From assembly GCA_030549205.1 (NCBI GenBank), contig JAUKTV010000017.1:124001-188000 (forward strand): a DNA stretch of 64,000 bases, in the 5' to 3' direction. Made by a program: the position numbers and the translations under genes. The notes beneath the pieces were generated by a model. The model had not been told where the DNA came from. It saw nothing but the letters and a program-made list of their open reading frames with translations, and ran no database searches. This document shows, in pieces, positions 11,273-23,959 of this stretch (positions within the stretch are counted from its first letter, which is position 1; the number at the start of each line of letters is the position of its first letter). This stretch comes from Apiosordaria backusii. Its lineage: Eukaryota > Ascomycota > Sordariomycetes > Sordariales > Lasiosphaeriaceae.

Positions 11273-12615
11273 CCTGTTTTCGTTTCCTATCAATGCTCCC
11301 ATTTTCTTTTTGGATACTAGTCCTTGTTTCTTAAGTAGCGAAGGAGTTTTGGTGGATTTTCTATATTGTCAGTTTTCAAATACCCCTGCATTGATGATTC
11401 ATCTGCACATTAAATCATATATTTAACTGATCCAATGCCTCTGCTAGTCCAGGCTTGCTGATAGCCGTGATGAGGCTGTACAAGATCCTTCATGTAAGAT
11501 CTTGAGCTTTCAGCCAACTCCATGTTTCATCCGTGAAGCCCCAAGGAGACAACCCGTCATGCGTCATGACACCCCACAGCGTCTCGGAAGGACGGTTCCC
11601 TTTGTAACTACTGCCACCCGAGATCCATGCATTCGGTAGCAATCTCAACATCCTCACAGACGGAGCCCGGAAAGGGTTTTTCCAACCATTGTCGGCGCTC
11701 ACGAGCGAGCAGAGCGCGGCAAACATCAACAATGGCACCCCATAAGCTTCATCATCAACAGTCAGCATCACCCCCCGGACTTCGGCTACCGGATACCCCA
11801 ATAAGATCTATGGTTTTTTCCAAGAAGCCCAAATGGCGTAAGCCAGAAGGAATGGCTGACCGCATACTCCAACCCACTTTATACCTTCCCGACGCAACCC
11901 CAAATCAAACACCCAGAAAAAGGGCTAAGCCCCGAGCCGGATGATACCGCCCCATCCATCCATCCATCATTACCTTTCCCACCACGACCGTCACCCGAGT
12001 AATTGGGGCAAATATCGCAATTCCGCCTTCAGACACGGAAGTTCCTGCATGAAAAGGAATGACCCATAGAGAGTTCCGTTGGTAGGTAGCCTATAATAAG
12101 CTTGGCCCTACCCCCATTTCCAAGAGACGTTGGAACTTCAGCCTGATATGCAACGGCAATAAACAACCCACGCCGCCGCGGTAGGTTACTCTGGAGATCA
12201 ACATCCTCCCCGTCCCCCGCATTCATGTACACCTACCTAAACCATGTTGGCAGGTCGTATTCCAAGCACATCCTCCGGAGCACCGATTTCCTTGTCATCG
12301 GCAGGGCCCTGCAATAAATCAATCTAGGGTGTCTGGGAATATTACCGGGGCGCCGGCACAATGGAACTTTTACACTGTACCCTAAGGACCCCCCAAACTA
12401 CCCTAGACGAGAGTGAGACGCTGTCAGCGGGTGCGGGGAGAATGAAACCATACGTTCTGAGGGGGGAGCTTTTGGGATATATAACCGAGACATCCCGCCG
12501 CGACTAGTGGTCAGGTGGGGAAGACGCCTGTCCTGACCTGGCTTGGTAATCGAAACTTGTTGTGTTGTATGTAGGTAGTACTAGTGCGGTTTTTCGTTTT
12601 GGGAAAAAGAAAAAA
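11273..12615. other. intergenic / upstream region of the epimerase gene
   Basis: There is no convincing gene; the frames at 11490-11944 and 12029-12232 lack any recognisable feature. The right end contains the putative TATA box of the epimerase gene. Confidence 0.5.
12478..12484 (+). promoter_or_regulatory. putative TATA box of the aldose epimerase gene
   Basis: TATATAA lies 132 bp before the start codon at 12616 in a GC-richer context, a reasonable distance for a fungal TATA promoter. This rests on motif and position only. Confidence 0.4.
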
Positions 12616-14135
12616 ATGAGGTTCTCGACAATACTTATCATGGCGTCAGTCGCACAGGCAGCGGCGGTTGCGGTCCCCCGCCAACACGCGGCTGTGCCCG
12701 CTCCTGGTCCTGATGGGAGGTATACCATTTCTGCTGCTGGGATCAAGGCTCAGGTATGTTTTCTTTTCTTTGTTGTTGTTGTTTTCATGAATATCGTGGT
12801 TGCAATGTGTTGTTCTTGGCGATGGATTTGGTCAAAAGCGGGGAAGTTGAAGGAAGGTATATCATCATGCTGACATTTGAAAAACCCTCAGTTCATCCCC
12901 TACGGCGCCACTCTCACGAATTTGTTCGTCAAAGACAAGAACGGGGATGACATTGACGTCGTGCTTGGGTACGATGACATTGACTACTACCGTAAGTACA
13001 TTCAAACAAACTGCCTGAAGCCCACAAAATTAGGCGAAGAAGCATGAGATGGAACTCAAAACTGACAGCTCGCTTCCAGCCGTCGACCCAGGCCATCCCG
13101 TGTACAACGCCATCCCCGGCCGGTACGCCAACCGCATCGGCAACGGCAAGTACTCCATCGACGGGGTCGAGTACACCACCCAGAAAAACGACGGCGACAA
13201 CACCCTCCACAGCGGGACCAACAACTGGTCGTTCCGGTTCTGGAATGTCACCGCCTTCTCTGAAGACTCCATCACTTTTTCGATTTTGGACAAGTCAAAC
13301 TCCTCTCTGGGGTTTTTTGGCGATGTCGAGTCCAGCGTGACGTATAGCGTCACGAACAGCACCTGGAAAATCAAAATCACGGCCAACTCTCTGGATCAAA
13401 AGACTCGTTTGTTTTTTTCCCCTCCCCGTCTATTCCCTTTCCATCCTACTAATTATGGTTAAATAGCGATTCTGCTAACCCAACACACCTACTTCAACCT
13501 CGACGCCTACCGCAATCCTGCCACCCCCCTCATCTGGGGCCACACCCTCCACCTCCCCTACTCCTCCCGGTACCTCGAAGCAGACCAAGGCGCCCTCCCC
13601 ACCGGCAAGATCCTCACCGCCTCCCCCGGTTCCATCAACGATTTTGCCTCCCGCCCCAACCTCAAATTCGGCCACAGCCGCAACGACCCCAAATTCCAGG
13701 GCAATTGCGGCGCGAACGGTGCCTGCGAGGGGTACAACGGCTACTGGCTTATTGAGAATGCCCCCAAAGACGCGGTGGTGCTGACGCTGGCGAGCGAGTT
13801 TAGCGGGGTCAAGGCCGAGTTGAGGACGGATCAGCCTGGGGTGGTGATTTACAGCTGCTCGTGGATGGATGGGAGCGCGGGGGTTAAGTCTACGCAGGGG
13901 ATTGAGGGGAAGGAGCAGAAGGTGGTGAAGAGTAGCTGTGTTGCTATTGAGGCGCAGGATTATCCGGATGGGATTAATAGGTGAGTTTAACCCGGTGTTT
14001 TGTGGGTGTGGTGAGGGGATTGTGTTGCTGACTGAAGAGAATAATAGGCCGGAATGGGGACGTTTGGATAAGCAGATCTTTGGGCCGGGGCAGACGTATG
14101 TGCAGGAGACTTCGTGGACTTTTGGGCTTGTGTAA
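12616..14135 (+). CDS. secreted aldose 1-epimerase (mutarotase)
   Basis: Five exons: 12616-12753, 12892-12991, 13080-13406, 13467-13980 and 14048-14135, all with GT-AG introns; together 388 residues. The enzyme interconverts alpha and beta anomers of aldoses such as galactose. Residues 1-19 form a signal peptide (MRFSTILIMASVAQAAA), so the protein is probably extracellular. Family landmarks: IPGRYANRI, the substrate-binding His in NTLHSG (about residue 123), the catalytic His in LTQHTYFNL (about 195) and the catalytic Glu in AIEAQDYPDGIN (about 350). The frame is continuous across all four junctions and the length is typical. It has no cluster context; a role in external sugar use is inferred. 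Confidence 0.9.
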
Positions 14136-15722
14136 ATGTTGCTTGAAGGGAGTGGAAGGGGTTTGAAAGGATGTGAGAAGAGTGATGGTTGTTGATTGGA
14201 TGAGTTCAAAAGGCTCATGGTACATAGTTTTCAACCGAAAATGATTGTTTGATATCGATTTGAAAGATTTCCGCCATGTTTCCCACGAGGATGGTGCCTA
14301 ATCTTATTAGCCTGGGATGCTCGAAGATGAGAACCTCCGGTTATGCATTATACGAGCTGAGAGCGGCAAAAGGCTACCATATCGTGGAAGATGATAGAGG
14401 TAGATCACGACAAGTGAACTCGCGCATTTCATGATCATTTGTAAGACGACCACCTAGACGGCGTTCTCGTCCCCATCACCAAAGCAGCCATTCAAATTGT
14501 TTCCAACACCTCCCCTCCCTCCCATTCCCCACAATATTCGCCGTTGTGCGCGCCCCAGACTGAGCTGACCTCCCTGAAGCCATCGCAGCTGACAGACACA
14601 GACATCCGTTACAGTCACACACCCGTAACCGTAACCATAAGACCCTCCCTCCCTGTTTCCCGTCCCACACAACAAGGCATGAAAGATCTTCCAACGGTCC
14701 GCGTACCAGGTAACTATGTATGTATCCATAACGCCCCTCCCTAAGGTTGCTGGTCCGTCTTAGGGGATGAAACACCAAGGGTCCATAAAACAATACCGGT
14801 TTGCCGATACTGTAGGGTACATATTTGGATCAACATTCTTCCCCCTTCAGATCTCGAAGATCTCGAAGATCTCCCACCCCATCAGTGACGTCACACATGG
14901 AGTTTTCCAGGTGTGCCCGTTTCAGATTCAGAAAAAACGGGTTCACGGTTTTGTTTTGTGGGTTGTGCGGGTTCAACGGCGCGCGAATCTTTCATTCTTG
15001 GAACGTCCTGTTTCCCTTGGTCCGGCATGTCCGTGTAAGCAACGAAGAAGTTTGTCTCCTGGAAACGCAACGCAACATCAGTGGCACCTCTCACAAGAAT
15101 CACAGGAATCTTGGCTCCAAAACTCTTTTCTGTCCATGAGGTAGATAGGTGGCAGATCTTCCAGATTGTGGGTATCCGCGTTTTTTGCCTGCTACAGAAA
15201 GAATCTTTACACTCAACTCCCAAGCAAAGCAAAGGCATTCAATGCTGCTCAACAAATGCATATGCATCCGGGTTTTTCCCCCCTCCCTCGAGAAACACCC
15301 TGTAAAAAGAAGAATGAAAAAAAGAAACGGCAAAAAACCATACACATTAAGTAAAAATACAGAAAGAAACGAAAAAAATATGATTTTCAATAGAATAAAA
15401 TAAAAAAAGCGGGTTTGTGGCAGACAAAAAGAGGGAGCGAACACCCAGCGAATCCCAAAAATCTCCCAAAGAACCCAAAAATATGTGCCATGCTGCTGTC
15501 AAAAATGCCGGCAAGCCACCGCCCCTGTTTTCGCCCCGTGACTCCCCCGCCCAAATGTCGTGTGGTGTAAAGTGTGTATCAAAACAACCATCGGCGCTGC
15601 GTGGTATGTGTAGCTTTCGAAGAAGTATGTAATAAATAAGTGCCGTGAATCCCGCCTGCCTGTCCTTCATTTCTTTGTCTTTCCCTGTGTATTTCTTTTC
15701 ATACATGAAATGTCCGCGTCGT
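14136..15722. other. intergenic between convergent genes, no gene seen
   Basis: This holds the 3' flanks of the epimerase and of the minus-strand DUF3405 gene. Only overlapping chance frames are present. A short AGATCTCGA direct repeat occurs near 14850-14872. Confidence 0.5.
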
Positions 15723-17681
15723 TCATGGCTCGTCGTCCTTGATGTGCTTCATCGGATGCATTATAATGTTGGGCGCATATATTTGCCCGTCTTGCTGATG
15801 TAATAACCAGGGGAAGTCAACGTCCTCCTCCAACTTGCGGCCAGTCCACGCGCTGAAAACTTGGCGCGGGAAGTCCGACTCCCACCAGAACGTCAAGCCC
15901 ATGCCCCGAGGGTGGTCGAGGTTGTCAGGACCGTCACCAGATTTGCTGGCCTGGGGTCCACCGCGCCACCACTCGTCCTGCATCTTGTCATCGCCGTTGT
16001 CCCGGTGGAAGACAGGGTGCTGAGGGAAGCTGAGCTTGAGCCCATGCCAAAGTGCAAAGCTCGGGAGAGTGGCCTCACTTGGCACACGGATCCCTTGCTC
16101 AACTTGCGCCTGATGAATGACAAGGAGGAGCGCCCTGCTGGAACGCATAATCGCCGGTGGGCAGTAATACCGGGGTGTCTGAACGCCTGTCTTAAAGCCG
16201 TCAATCCACTCCTTGAATACCCAGCTGGTTGGCTTGTTGGCGTCGTTGCAGTACGAGGTGGTGATCACGTCGGCGTCTTCGCCGACACCCCATTGAAAAG
16301 TCTCGTTGCGCGGGTCGGATACCGGTGGCTCGGGGCCAATGGGCAAGATCTCGCGCACTCTCATGGGGCCCCATGCCTTGGAGCCTCCCTTGTTCGCTTT
16401 GTCGACCTGTTTCGCGAGTTCCTCGTAGTCACCAATTTCGTTAATCATGTGCCAGAAGGAGGCACGTTCGAGGGCCTGCTTGCGCGGTTCGTTGCGCGCG
16501 AAGAGAGTCATTCTGTCAAGCATCTTGCCCGCATCGCCCATGAACCGCATGTCCATCTCGACCTGCCACCAGTGGTCAAACTCGGGGTAGAACAGGGCGA
16601 GAAGCTGCATGGGCTGGAACACCTGCCACATGGTGCTAGCATAGCTTGTTAGTATTCCTGTCAGCCAAACCGAGGCATGGGGCCTGTCGTCATGTTGACG
16701 GGGGGTCATGTCTTACCGGTGCTCCCCTACTTCTGGGTACCAGCTGTCCAGAAGCCGGTTATCCCACAAAATTGCAATCGAAGCAAACTCTGGAGGAACG
16801 CCAGCGTCCTTCAGCCCTTGTTCGTACAGTTCTCTAGAGGCAAAGATCTCGGGCTTGTATCCGTCGTAATCCTTCATGTCGACCAGAAGAATGACCTGGT
16901 ACTCACCACCCGACTTGAGCGACGTTTCAGTGATAAGCGAACGAAGGTAGTGCATGTCCTCGGACGAGTACTCGTATCCCTTCCACACTCGCACCACAAT
17001 GGCTGTCCTCCTGGTGTTTTCGAATTCGTGCCAGTGCCTGATTTCCGAAAATGGGGCATTCTTTCGGTACGTGAATCGGGTCTCGAGGCGCGTATCGTTC
17101 AACGGCTCAGCGGCTTCAGGGAAGCGCTCGCGGTTTCTGTAAAAGCACTCATTCTGAAGCTTGCCCCAGTCGAGGTTGGCCCAATCGACCTTTTGGCGTT
17201 TGTAATCCTTCTTATCTTCGCCGTATCCATAGGGTCCATAGCGATTCTCGGCAGTCATGTAGGTCAAGTCGAAACCGAGGGCCTCGAAGGAGCCAGCAAA
17301 CGGGATTGGGTAGGCTGTTGATTGGTCACGTTAGAACAAAGAAATAATAAATGATATGATTACTGCGACGAGTTGCTTACGGCCATCAATCTCCTTCACA
17401 ACGAGATCATCATCAGGGCTCTGTCCGAGGATGTGTCCACGAGGACCGTAGCAGGGAATGCGCGGGGCGAGGGATGGTAGGACATTGTGAGTTGGCATCC
17501 GTTGTGGTTGTTTTCGCAGATCGGGAAGCTGAAGACCCAGCCTGGACCAGTGCTCTGAAACATCATTGCGCATCGACACGGTGACGAACCAGATGAAGCA
17601 TATCGCGAGGCCGACGAACAGCGCCTGGCGACTGAAGGCCAGGCGCCGTATCTTTGGATGTGCGAGGGCCAGGCGATTCAT
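15723..17681 (-). CDS. DUF3405 type II membrane protein, glycosyltransferase-like
   Basis: Three exons on the minus strand: 17681-17381, 17314-16717 and 16635-15723, giving 603 residues; both introns have GTAAG donors and AG acceptors, and the frame joins cleanly. Residues about 16-37 (RQALFVGLAICFIWFVTV) form a single N-terminal membrane anchor with a short basic cytosolic end, as in Golgi type II enzymes. The body matches the fungal DUF3405 family, with RTAIVVRVWKGYEYSSED, the block HWWQVEMDMRFMG and a C-terminal FWWESDFPRQVF. DUF3405 proteins are thought to be glycosyltransferase-like, but no reaction is established. Family confident; Golgi location inferred from the anchor. Confidence 0.85.
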
Positions 17682-19049
17682 GGCAGCGGCAGCGGCGGAC
17701 GCGGGCGATTTGTCGCCCGGTCTGCTATAGTTGAAGGCCTCCAGGTTGCTGCTGGTGGTGGGGGATGAAGGGGAGAATTACGGTTGGTGGCTTTGGGGCT
17801 GCATCGAGCGGCTTCGCTATCTATCGACGAAGGAGAGGGGGAGCCGCGCCCGGGTAAGCGGTGATAAGCACAATAAACGAGTGACAGGAGCGACTGCAGA
17901 GCAAAATTCAAACAGTGAAGCAGAGCCCGGAAAGATAATAATAAATGGGCGATGAGTACACGAGCACGCGGTGTGCGACTCGCAGTTGGCAGGATCGAAA
18001 AATTGGGATTTGCCAAGTGCCTGGAGTCCCCTGAGGAACCCCCTGAACGGCGCCGCGACCAGTGAGAAAACCCCACAAATTTGCTTGGACAACCCCCGTT
18101 TGGGAAAAGACTGGGCGTTATCCTCTGCTGGGGGGTTCCCTATCGGCACGACGCAACCGCTGCATTCCCACTTTGCACCTCCCCGTTGCAACGAGCCTGC
18201 AAACCAACCGCTCCGCCGAGACATAGCCTCCGCCGCGTAATGTTGGCAGTGCTGCCAATGCTGCATGTTCTTGTTATCATCTCGTATTTATTACCGCAGA
18301 GAACTCAGGACCTGTTTGCAACTGCCACAATGGTGTTTGTCAAGATATGTCAGATGAAAACACACGAGAGAAAATCAGGGTCTGGTGTCGGCGCCGTTGC
18401 AGACCTGCTGCACTTAGCGTCTGTCAGACTCGACATGGATTCTTTCAGGTTAGCCCCGATTCGAATTGGAAGTGGACACTTCGGATGGAGGCGCCCTAAG
18501 CCAGATCAAGTTTGATGTCCACTTTCAGGGGGCTGTACCCCCACGATCAGAGCGGATAAAGTGACGCGATCACGGCCACCCGTCGCGATATAGAATTATA
18601 GGTATCATTCGGTGTGTGGATGTCGACGACGAAATCCAAGCATCAGATACAAACGCTGGCATACTTCTTGCTTACCTTGGGAAGGCGAATTCAACAGGAT
18701 GACATCCTTCTGTCCAAAAAACGGTTCAGAACCGCAAACTGCCACTCCAAACACCCAAGCCCCGAAGAACGCATAACCTGATTACGGCGCCAAGTCAGCA
18801 TAAACCTACACAGATTACCTTCTAGAAACGGTAGCAACAATCTGCACCAGGAGGGAGACATCATCATCCGCTTTTTCTGAAAGCATTAGCATTCTTCCGC
18901 TATCTTGACTGAATCGTTCCCTGCTTGCCTTTCGTAAACCCGGGTATATCTCCATCTTCCTCTCCAATATCATCTTTTTGTCAATCCAGAATTCTTAGGT
19001 CCCTAGACATTTCTTTGAGAAGCAACACATCGCCAACAACGTAACCCTC
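17682..19049. other. intergenic, no gene seen
   Basis: This contains the upstream region of the DUF3405 gene and the 3' side of dib1. The frames at 17678-18515 show no recognisable features. Confidence 0.5.
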
Positions 19050-19614
19050 TTAGTACCGATGCCTGGTCGAGTAGTCCTTGGGGCTGACCACCAAACCGCG
19101 ACCCTTCTTCGCGCCCCGGTACACCGTCTCGATAATGTCGATGAGCTCCTGCTTGTCTTCCAGCACCCACTTGATCTTGTTGTTGTCGCCAGTACCCAGA
19201 TCGATCATCATGTGCTTGTTGCGGAAGAAGAACATGAGGGTGCACTCGTCGTATAGCTCGTACATTGTGTTGAAGTCGGGGACCTTGTCGATGTCGCAGA
19301 GATCTGAAGACAAGAGCTGCTGTTAGCACTCGCCTTGGAGTTCAGGGGGAGAATAGAGGAGAGGAGAAGGGAACTTGCAGATGACGGCAAAATTCTTGAC
19401 CTTGTCGGCGATGCGGTAGAGCACTTCATCTTGTCGCATGCACTCGGCGCTGTAATCTCTCCCGAACCTGATGACAACCAGACGCTCGTCTTCGCTGAGG
19501 ATGGCTTGGTCGACGTGCCAGCCGGTCTCCAAGTGTGGCAGTACGAAACTAGAAGCCGTTAGCAACCGAACAATTCCCAGACTGGAGAGGGAGTGGGAGT
19601 TCAACATACGACAT
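19050..19614 (-). CDS. dib1: Dib1/Dim1, U5 snRNP 15-kDa thioredoxin-like protein
   Basis: Three exons: 19614-19610 (only five bases, ATGTC), 19548-19379 and 19303-19050, giving 142 residues, the exact usual length of this family. The protein starts MSFVLPHLETGWHVDQAI and carries VVIRFGRDYSAECMRQDE, DKVPDFNTMYELYDECTLMF and FRNKHMMIDLGTGDNNKI, nearly invariant in eukaryotic Dib1/TXNL4A. It is a thioredoxin-fold component of the U4/U6.U5 tri-snRNP needed for spliceosome activation, acting in the nucleus. The second intron uses a GC donor (GCAAGT at 19378-19373) with a normal CAG acceptor; no GT alternative preserves the conserved VIYLCDID junction. It shares its upstream region with thymidylate synthase. 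Confidence 0.95.
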
Positions 19615-20027
19615 GGTGAACAGATGTAATCTCAGGTATCGGAGTGCGTCACAGAGAGAATTGCAAGTTGTATTTCCGCGGTAGAATACTCGCCGATAGC
19701 GTAAAGTTTGTTGGGGCGGTGGTGGGTTGTGGTCAAAGAAGAGGTCGAGCTTCAGGCAACTTGAACCTTCTGTGCCGCCTTCTCGAAGGCTGTCGAAGAG
19801 CCCCGCCGCGCCTGCCAGATCTGCTGACGTAATGGGCCAGCCTTACAAGGCGCACGGTCCACCACGTCCCAATGGCGCGCTCGTTCGCGTCAACGCGTTA
19901 ATGGTTTTTGGACCCAAAGCCCCTCCAACCTTTGCCTGCCTCTTGACCATCACCAGGCAGCCTCCCAACACTTTCCAGCGTTGTCGCAAATCTTTCAACT
20001 CTTTATACACTCTACAAAACCATCAAA
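19615..20027. promoter_or_regulatory. divergent promoter, dib1 / thymidylate synthase
   Basis: This 413-bp region lies between two divergently read genes. It contains ACGCGT at 19893-19898 (see the separate entry). The region close to the thymidylate synthase start is pyrimidine-rich. Confidence 0.6.
19893..19898. promoter_or_regulatory. ACGCGT MluI cell-cycle box upstream of thymidylate synthase
   Basis: ACGCGT lies 130 bp before the thymidylate synthase start codon. In yeasts this palindrome is the binding site of the MBF factor, which drives thymidylate synthase and other replication genes at G1/S. Conservation here is inferred from motif, position and gene identity. Confidence 0.5.
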
Positions 20028-21113
20028 ATGACTGTTGAAACCCCATCAACTACCCCCGCGCCAGCCGCGCCTCCAGCAGCCACCACCACCACACCCTCCC
20101 CCTCCAGCGCCCCCCCAAAAAGACACGAGGAACACCAATACCTCGACCTAGTCCGCGACATCCTCGAAAACGGCGAGCTCCGTCGCGACCGGTATGTCCC
20201 CTTCCCTCCCCCTATTCCCCCTCTCCCCCCCATCCTCTAACCCTTTCCCCTATGCAGAACCGGCACCGGAACATACTCCCTCTTCGCCCCCCCGCCCCTC
20301 AAATTCTCCCTCTCCTCCCCAACCGGCAACCCCCTCCTCCCCCTCCTCACAACCAAACGCGTCTTCACCCGCGCCATAATCCTCGAACTCCTCTGGTTCA
20401 TCTCCGGCTCCACCTCCTCCACCCCTCTCTCCTCCCAAAACGTCAAAATCTGGGACGGCAACGGCTCCCGCTCCTTCCTCGACTCCCTCGGCCTCACCCA
20501 CCGCTCCGAAGGCGACCTGGGGCCAGTATACGGCTTCCAATGGCGCCACTTTGGCGCGGAGTACATCGACTCCAGCACAGATTACACCAATCAAGGCGTC
20601 GACCAGCTCGCCCGGATAGTCCACACGTTGAAAACCAACCCCTACGACCGGAGACTGATACTCTCCGCGTGGAACCCAAAGGATCTGCCCCAGATGGTCC
20701 TCCCGCCGTGTCACATGTTTGCTCAGTTCTACGTCTCTTATCCCCGATCGAGAAAAGAAACGGAAGAGGGAAAGGGGGTGAAAGGGCATTTACATTGTCA
20801 ACTGTATCAGAGGAGTTGTGACATGGGCCTGGGAGTGCCGTTTAATATCGCGAGCTATGCGCTGCTGACGCACATGCTCGCGCACGTGTGTGATTTGGTT
20901 CCGGGAAGTTTGACGCACGTGATGGGGGATGCGCATGTTTATCTTAATCATGTAGACGCCCTAACAACACAGCTGGAGAGAGAACCGAGGGATTTCCCGG
21001 AGCTGGAGATCAAGAGGGAAAAGGGCGGGAGTATTGACGGGTGGAAGCTGGAGGACTTTGAGATTAAGGGTTACAACCCGCACAAGGTTATTTTGATGGA
21101 GATGTCGGTATAA
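20028..21113 (+). CDS. thymidylate synthase
   Basis: Two exons, 20028-20191 and 20258-21113, split by a 66-bp intron (GTATGT, TATGCAG); 339 residues. It converts dUMP and methylene-tetrahydrofolate to dTMP. Landmarks in order: a Pro/Thr/Ala-rich N-terminal extension (residues 1-33), HEEHQYLDLVRDILENG, LLTTKRVFTRAIILELLWF, GDLGPVYGFQWRHFGAEY, the catalytic Cys in LPPCHMFAQF (about residue 206), QRSCDMGLGVPFNIASYALL and GDAHVYLNHVDALTTQL. A roughly 12-residue charged insert follows FYVSYPRSR, after the active-site block, a variable position in fungal enzymes. Strong codon bias toward C-ending codons in the second exon creates long antisense frames, which are not genes. Confidence 0.95.
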
Positions 21114-21470
21114 ACTCTCTACAATACTGTTAGATGTGGTGTTTGGACATAATATAGAAACAAAAGTTGCAGGCAACTAGACCATTTACATGCATAGACA
21201 TAGACGTGTCGAGCAAAGCAGTATATTCGTTTCTTGGACAAAATTCGATGCTACTTCTTCATCTCAAACCGACAGCCATTTTTGAACAGCAAACTACAAA
21301 CATCATCTCTCTAGTACTCTGTCATGACCTTCACTCTTATTGCCCTGCAAAAAACAAAAACAATATCGCGCCCCATGGTATCAATCATCTTTTGTACCTG
21401 GCTTCATCAAAACTGGCAAACGCTCCCAAGTCACATCCTCCATTTTTTCTCCCCTCTCTTTGATGCCAAC
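21114..21470. other. short convergent intergenic region
   Basis: This holds the 3' flanks of thymidylate synthase and the trehalose phosphorylase gene. Nothing else is recognised. Confidence 0.5.
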
Positions 21471-23959
21471 TTAATCAACAGGCTTGAGCTGGACAGCAAT
21501 GTCCTTATTCTGGGTAAAGTGCCGTGGCAACCGATTCTCCCCCTCGACATAAGGGTAGCCCGCCTCTTCGCGAGCCATGTCATTCACCCACTTCTCGCTA
21601 CCCTTCAGCCCACCCTTGCCATGCTTCTCAACACCAACCTCGTTCCACTTGGCAGCAAGGTAAAACCACCCAAGGGCATTACCAACAGTGCCAATCTCAT
21701 CAGACACACCTGTCGCAGCGGCATGGCTCATCCTCTTCCAGAGCTCATCATCAGTAAAGAGCTCCATCAAGTGACCGGCAACAGCCTTCCAGTCACCAGG
21801 AGTGACAAGGAACCCGTTGACCTTGTCCTTGACTTGAAGAGGGATACCACCCGTGGCGGTGACGATGACAGGGCGACCGGCGTGGAGAGCCTCAGAGACC
21901 TTGACCTCGAAGCCCTCGCGGGTGGAGAGCTGGAGAACAACGCGGGCATTGGCGAGAAGAGTGTTGATCAGTTGGTCGTTGGGGTCAAGACGCATGACGC
22001 TGACGTCCTTGATCAGGTCAGGGTAGTACGTCTCGAGCTGGCTCATAGTCTGATCGTAGATCAAGCTGGCGTCGGGATCATCGACGGAGCCGTTGCCGCA
22101 GACGACCAGCTGGGGAACGTCGGTCACGCCTTGCTTGTCGCACCGGCGACGGAACTCGGCATAGGAGTCAATGACAGTTGGGATGCCCTTGGCAGGGTCG
22201 AAACGAGCGACCTGGATGATGTACTCGCGGGCGGGCCAGTTGAGTTCCGTCATCCGCTGCGAGTGGCAAGCCACGTTGTAGATGTGACCATAGTAACCGG
22301 AATCCCACTTGTTCAGGGGCTTGTTGAGACCATCGAGCCAATCAGTGGTGGCCGGGAGGTAGACAACCTTCTCGCGGGGGACGGTGTGGGGGACGAAGAT
22401 GGGGATAGGATGACTGATGAACATATCAGCTCCCTGGATATTACTCCACAGGAAATCCCAGATGTCGGCTTGCGGCGTGCCGGCCTTGGCCACAAGGTCG
22501 CTACGGATCTGGATGTGGGATCGGTACAGGACCGGACGATCCGGAGTGGTTTTCTTGATGAGTGGAATAAGACCAGGCATTTGCGGGTCATCAACCTGCA
22601 GACGTTAGCACCCTAACCATGGTACTCCAAGGCTCTCGCATGGCAAACAAATAGCTCCCCCACGCACCCGTTGGTGTGGCTGCGGTCACCTGGTACAAGG
22701 TGCAGCAACCTTAAGCCAAGGAACGTGCATAAAGGAGGGTAGACGTTGGCGCCAATGAGGGGAAAACGACTCATGGGTCAATGTACAAGGTACTTACAAT
22801 TACAACATCAGCACCGCCGTCCGCAGGCGAACACAGCGGCCCACCCTCAGAGAACCAGTAGCGATAGGCATTTTCGGTGATCCAGTCAATGATCGACTGC
22901 TTCTCCTCGGCCGAGACCCATTGGTCTGGATGGCTCACACCTTGGAGAATGTTGTGGATGTTCTTGGTGATGCGGAAGACACCAGGGCGAGGCTTGGGCA
23001 CTGTACAGGAGAGTCAGTCTCATAACCCTTTTAGGCGAGGAGGTAGGGGTGTATCTGATACTCACCGTACCAAGTCAAGTCGACGCCGATAAGACGGGCG
23101 AAACGGACCAATGCGTGACGCATGAGAGCCACACCACCACCTTGAGGCGTGGAACTGAAGAATGCAATCTTGGTCTTATTCCCGCGAAGCTTCTTCGCGT
23201 ACGTCAACATAGTTTCCCAAGTGGCGTGACCGCATGTGTCCTTGTGGTTTTGGACTGTTGTGAGGTGGGCGCGGAAGCCAGCATCAGTCTGGACAATTCC
23301 TCGCCAGCCAACGTGGAGGAGAGGAACAAGAGAGGGGCCGAAATTCCTAGGGATTTCGGTCAGACGCTGTTGCGAAACACAAGCCAAAGCCAGCACTTAC
23401 ATGATGCACTTTCGTGCCATGGAATCAGCCTGCTCATCAACACGCTTGACATCCCAGAAAGTGATCTCCTTGTGCTCGTCATCAGGGCGCATGACGATGG
23501 GCACAATATCCAGCTCCAGCCAGAGACGGGAGCACAACGTTGGGCTCATGTACTTGAGCGTTGTTGGGAGACCAGCGCCGATGAACTTGGCAAAGTTCTC
23601 GTGCTCGTACTTTTCGACCTCGTCGATGACATAGTCGGCAATGAGATCGGCGCCCATCTTCATGGCATCGTCGAGCATAATATGCTTGACGGAGAAATCC
23701 ACGAGATAGACGGTGTCATGAATGGCCAGGGCTACTACGGCTGTGTGATCGTCCGAGAAGACAGCAGAGATACCAAGGTAGAGCGTCTTGTGAATAGTGT
23801 CATCAGTCTCACAGCTGTGAAGAACAACGAAGACAGGGACGGCTAGCTTACGGTGAGAGCAGGACCAAAGAAACCTTCCTTCTCAACCAATGTGCTCATC
23901 TGGCGCTTACGGTGCACCGAAGTGCCCGTGGAGAACTTGCGTGCCTTTTCAAACGCCAT
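21471..23959 (-). CDS. ccg-9: CCG-9 type trehalose phosphorylase/synthase (GT4)
   Basis: Proposed exons: 23959-23852, 23807-23401, 23346-23066, 23000-22798 and 22595-21471, giving 707 residues with every junction in phase. Four introns have GTRAG donors; the first is only 44 bp and its acceptor (GTGAG|ACT) is the least certain. The family (Neurospora clock-controlled gene-9, retaining trehalose phosphorylase/synthase) makes or cleaves trehalose in the cytosol. Landmarks: FFSSTPQGGGVALMRHALVR (glycine-rich donor loop), GVDLTWYVPKPRPGVF, IVQVARFDPAKGIPTVI-like block at about 22190, and the GT4 signature LSTREGFEVKVSEALHAGRP with the EX7E glutamates. The MAFEK start fits the family, but an upstream frame from 24288 overlaps it in another phase and could be a 5' leader uORF. 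Confidence 0.9.

Noticed and set aside
15861..16652. 263-codon plus-strand ORF
   Set aside because: It is a mirror of the third exon of the DUF3405 gene.
20250..20821. overlapping long ORFs on both strands over thymidylate synthase
   Set aside because: They come from strong C-ending codon use in the second exon; thymidylate synthase motifs fix the real frame.
21324..22616. 430-codon plus-strand ORF
   Set aside because: It is fully antisense to the GT4 catalytic part of the trehalose phosphorylase gene, which has clear family motifs; the ORF arises from its codon bias.
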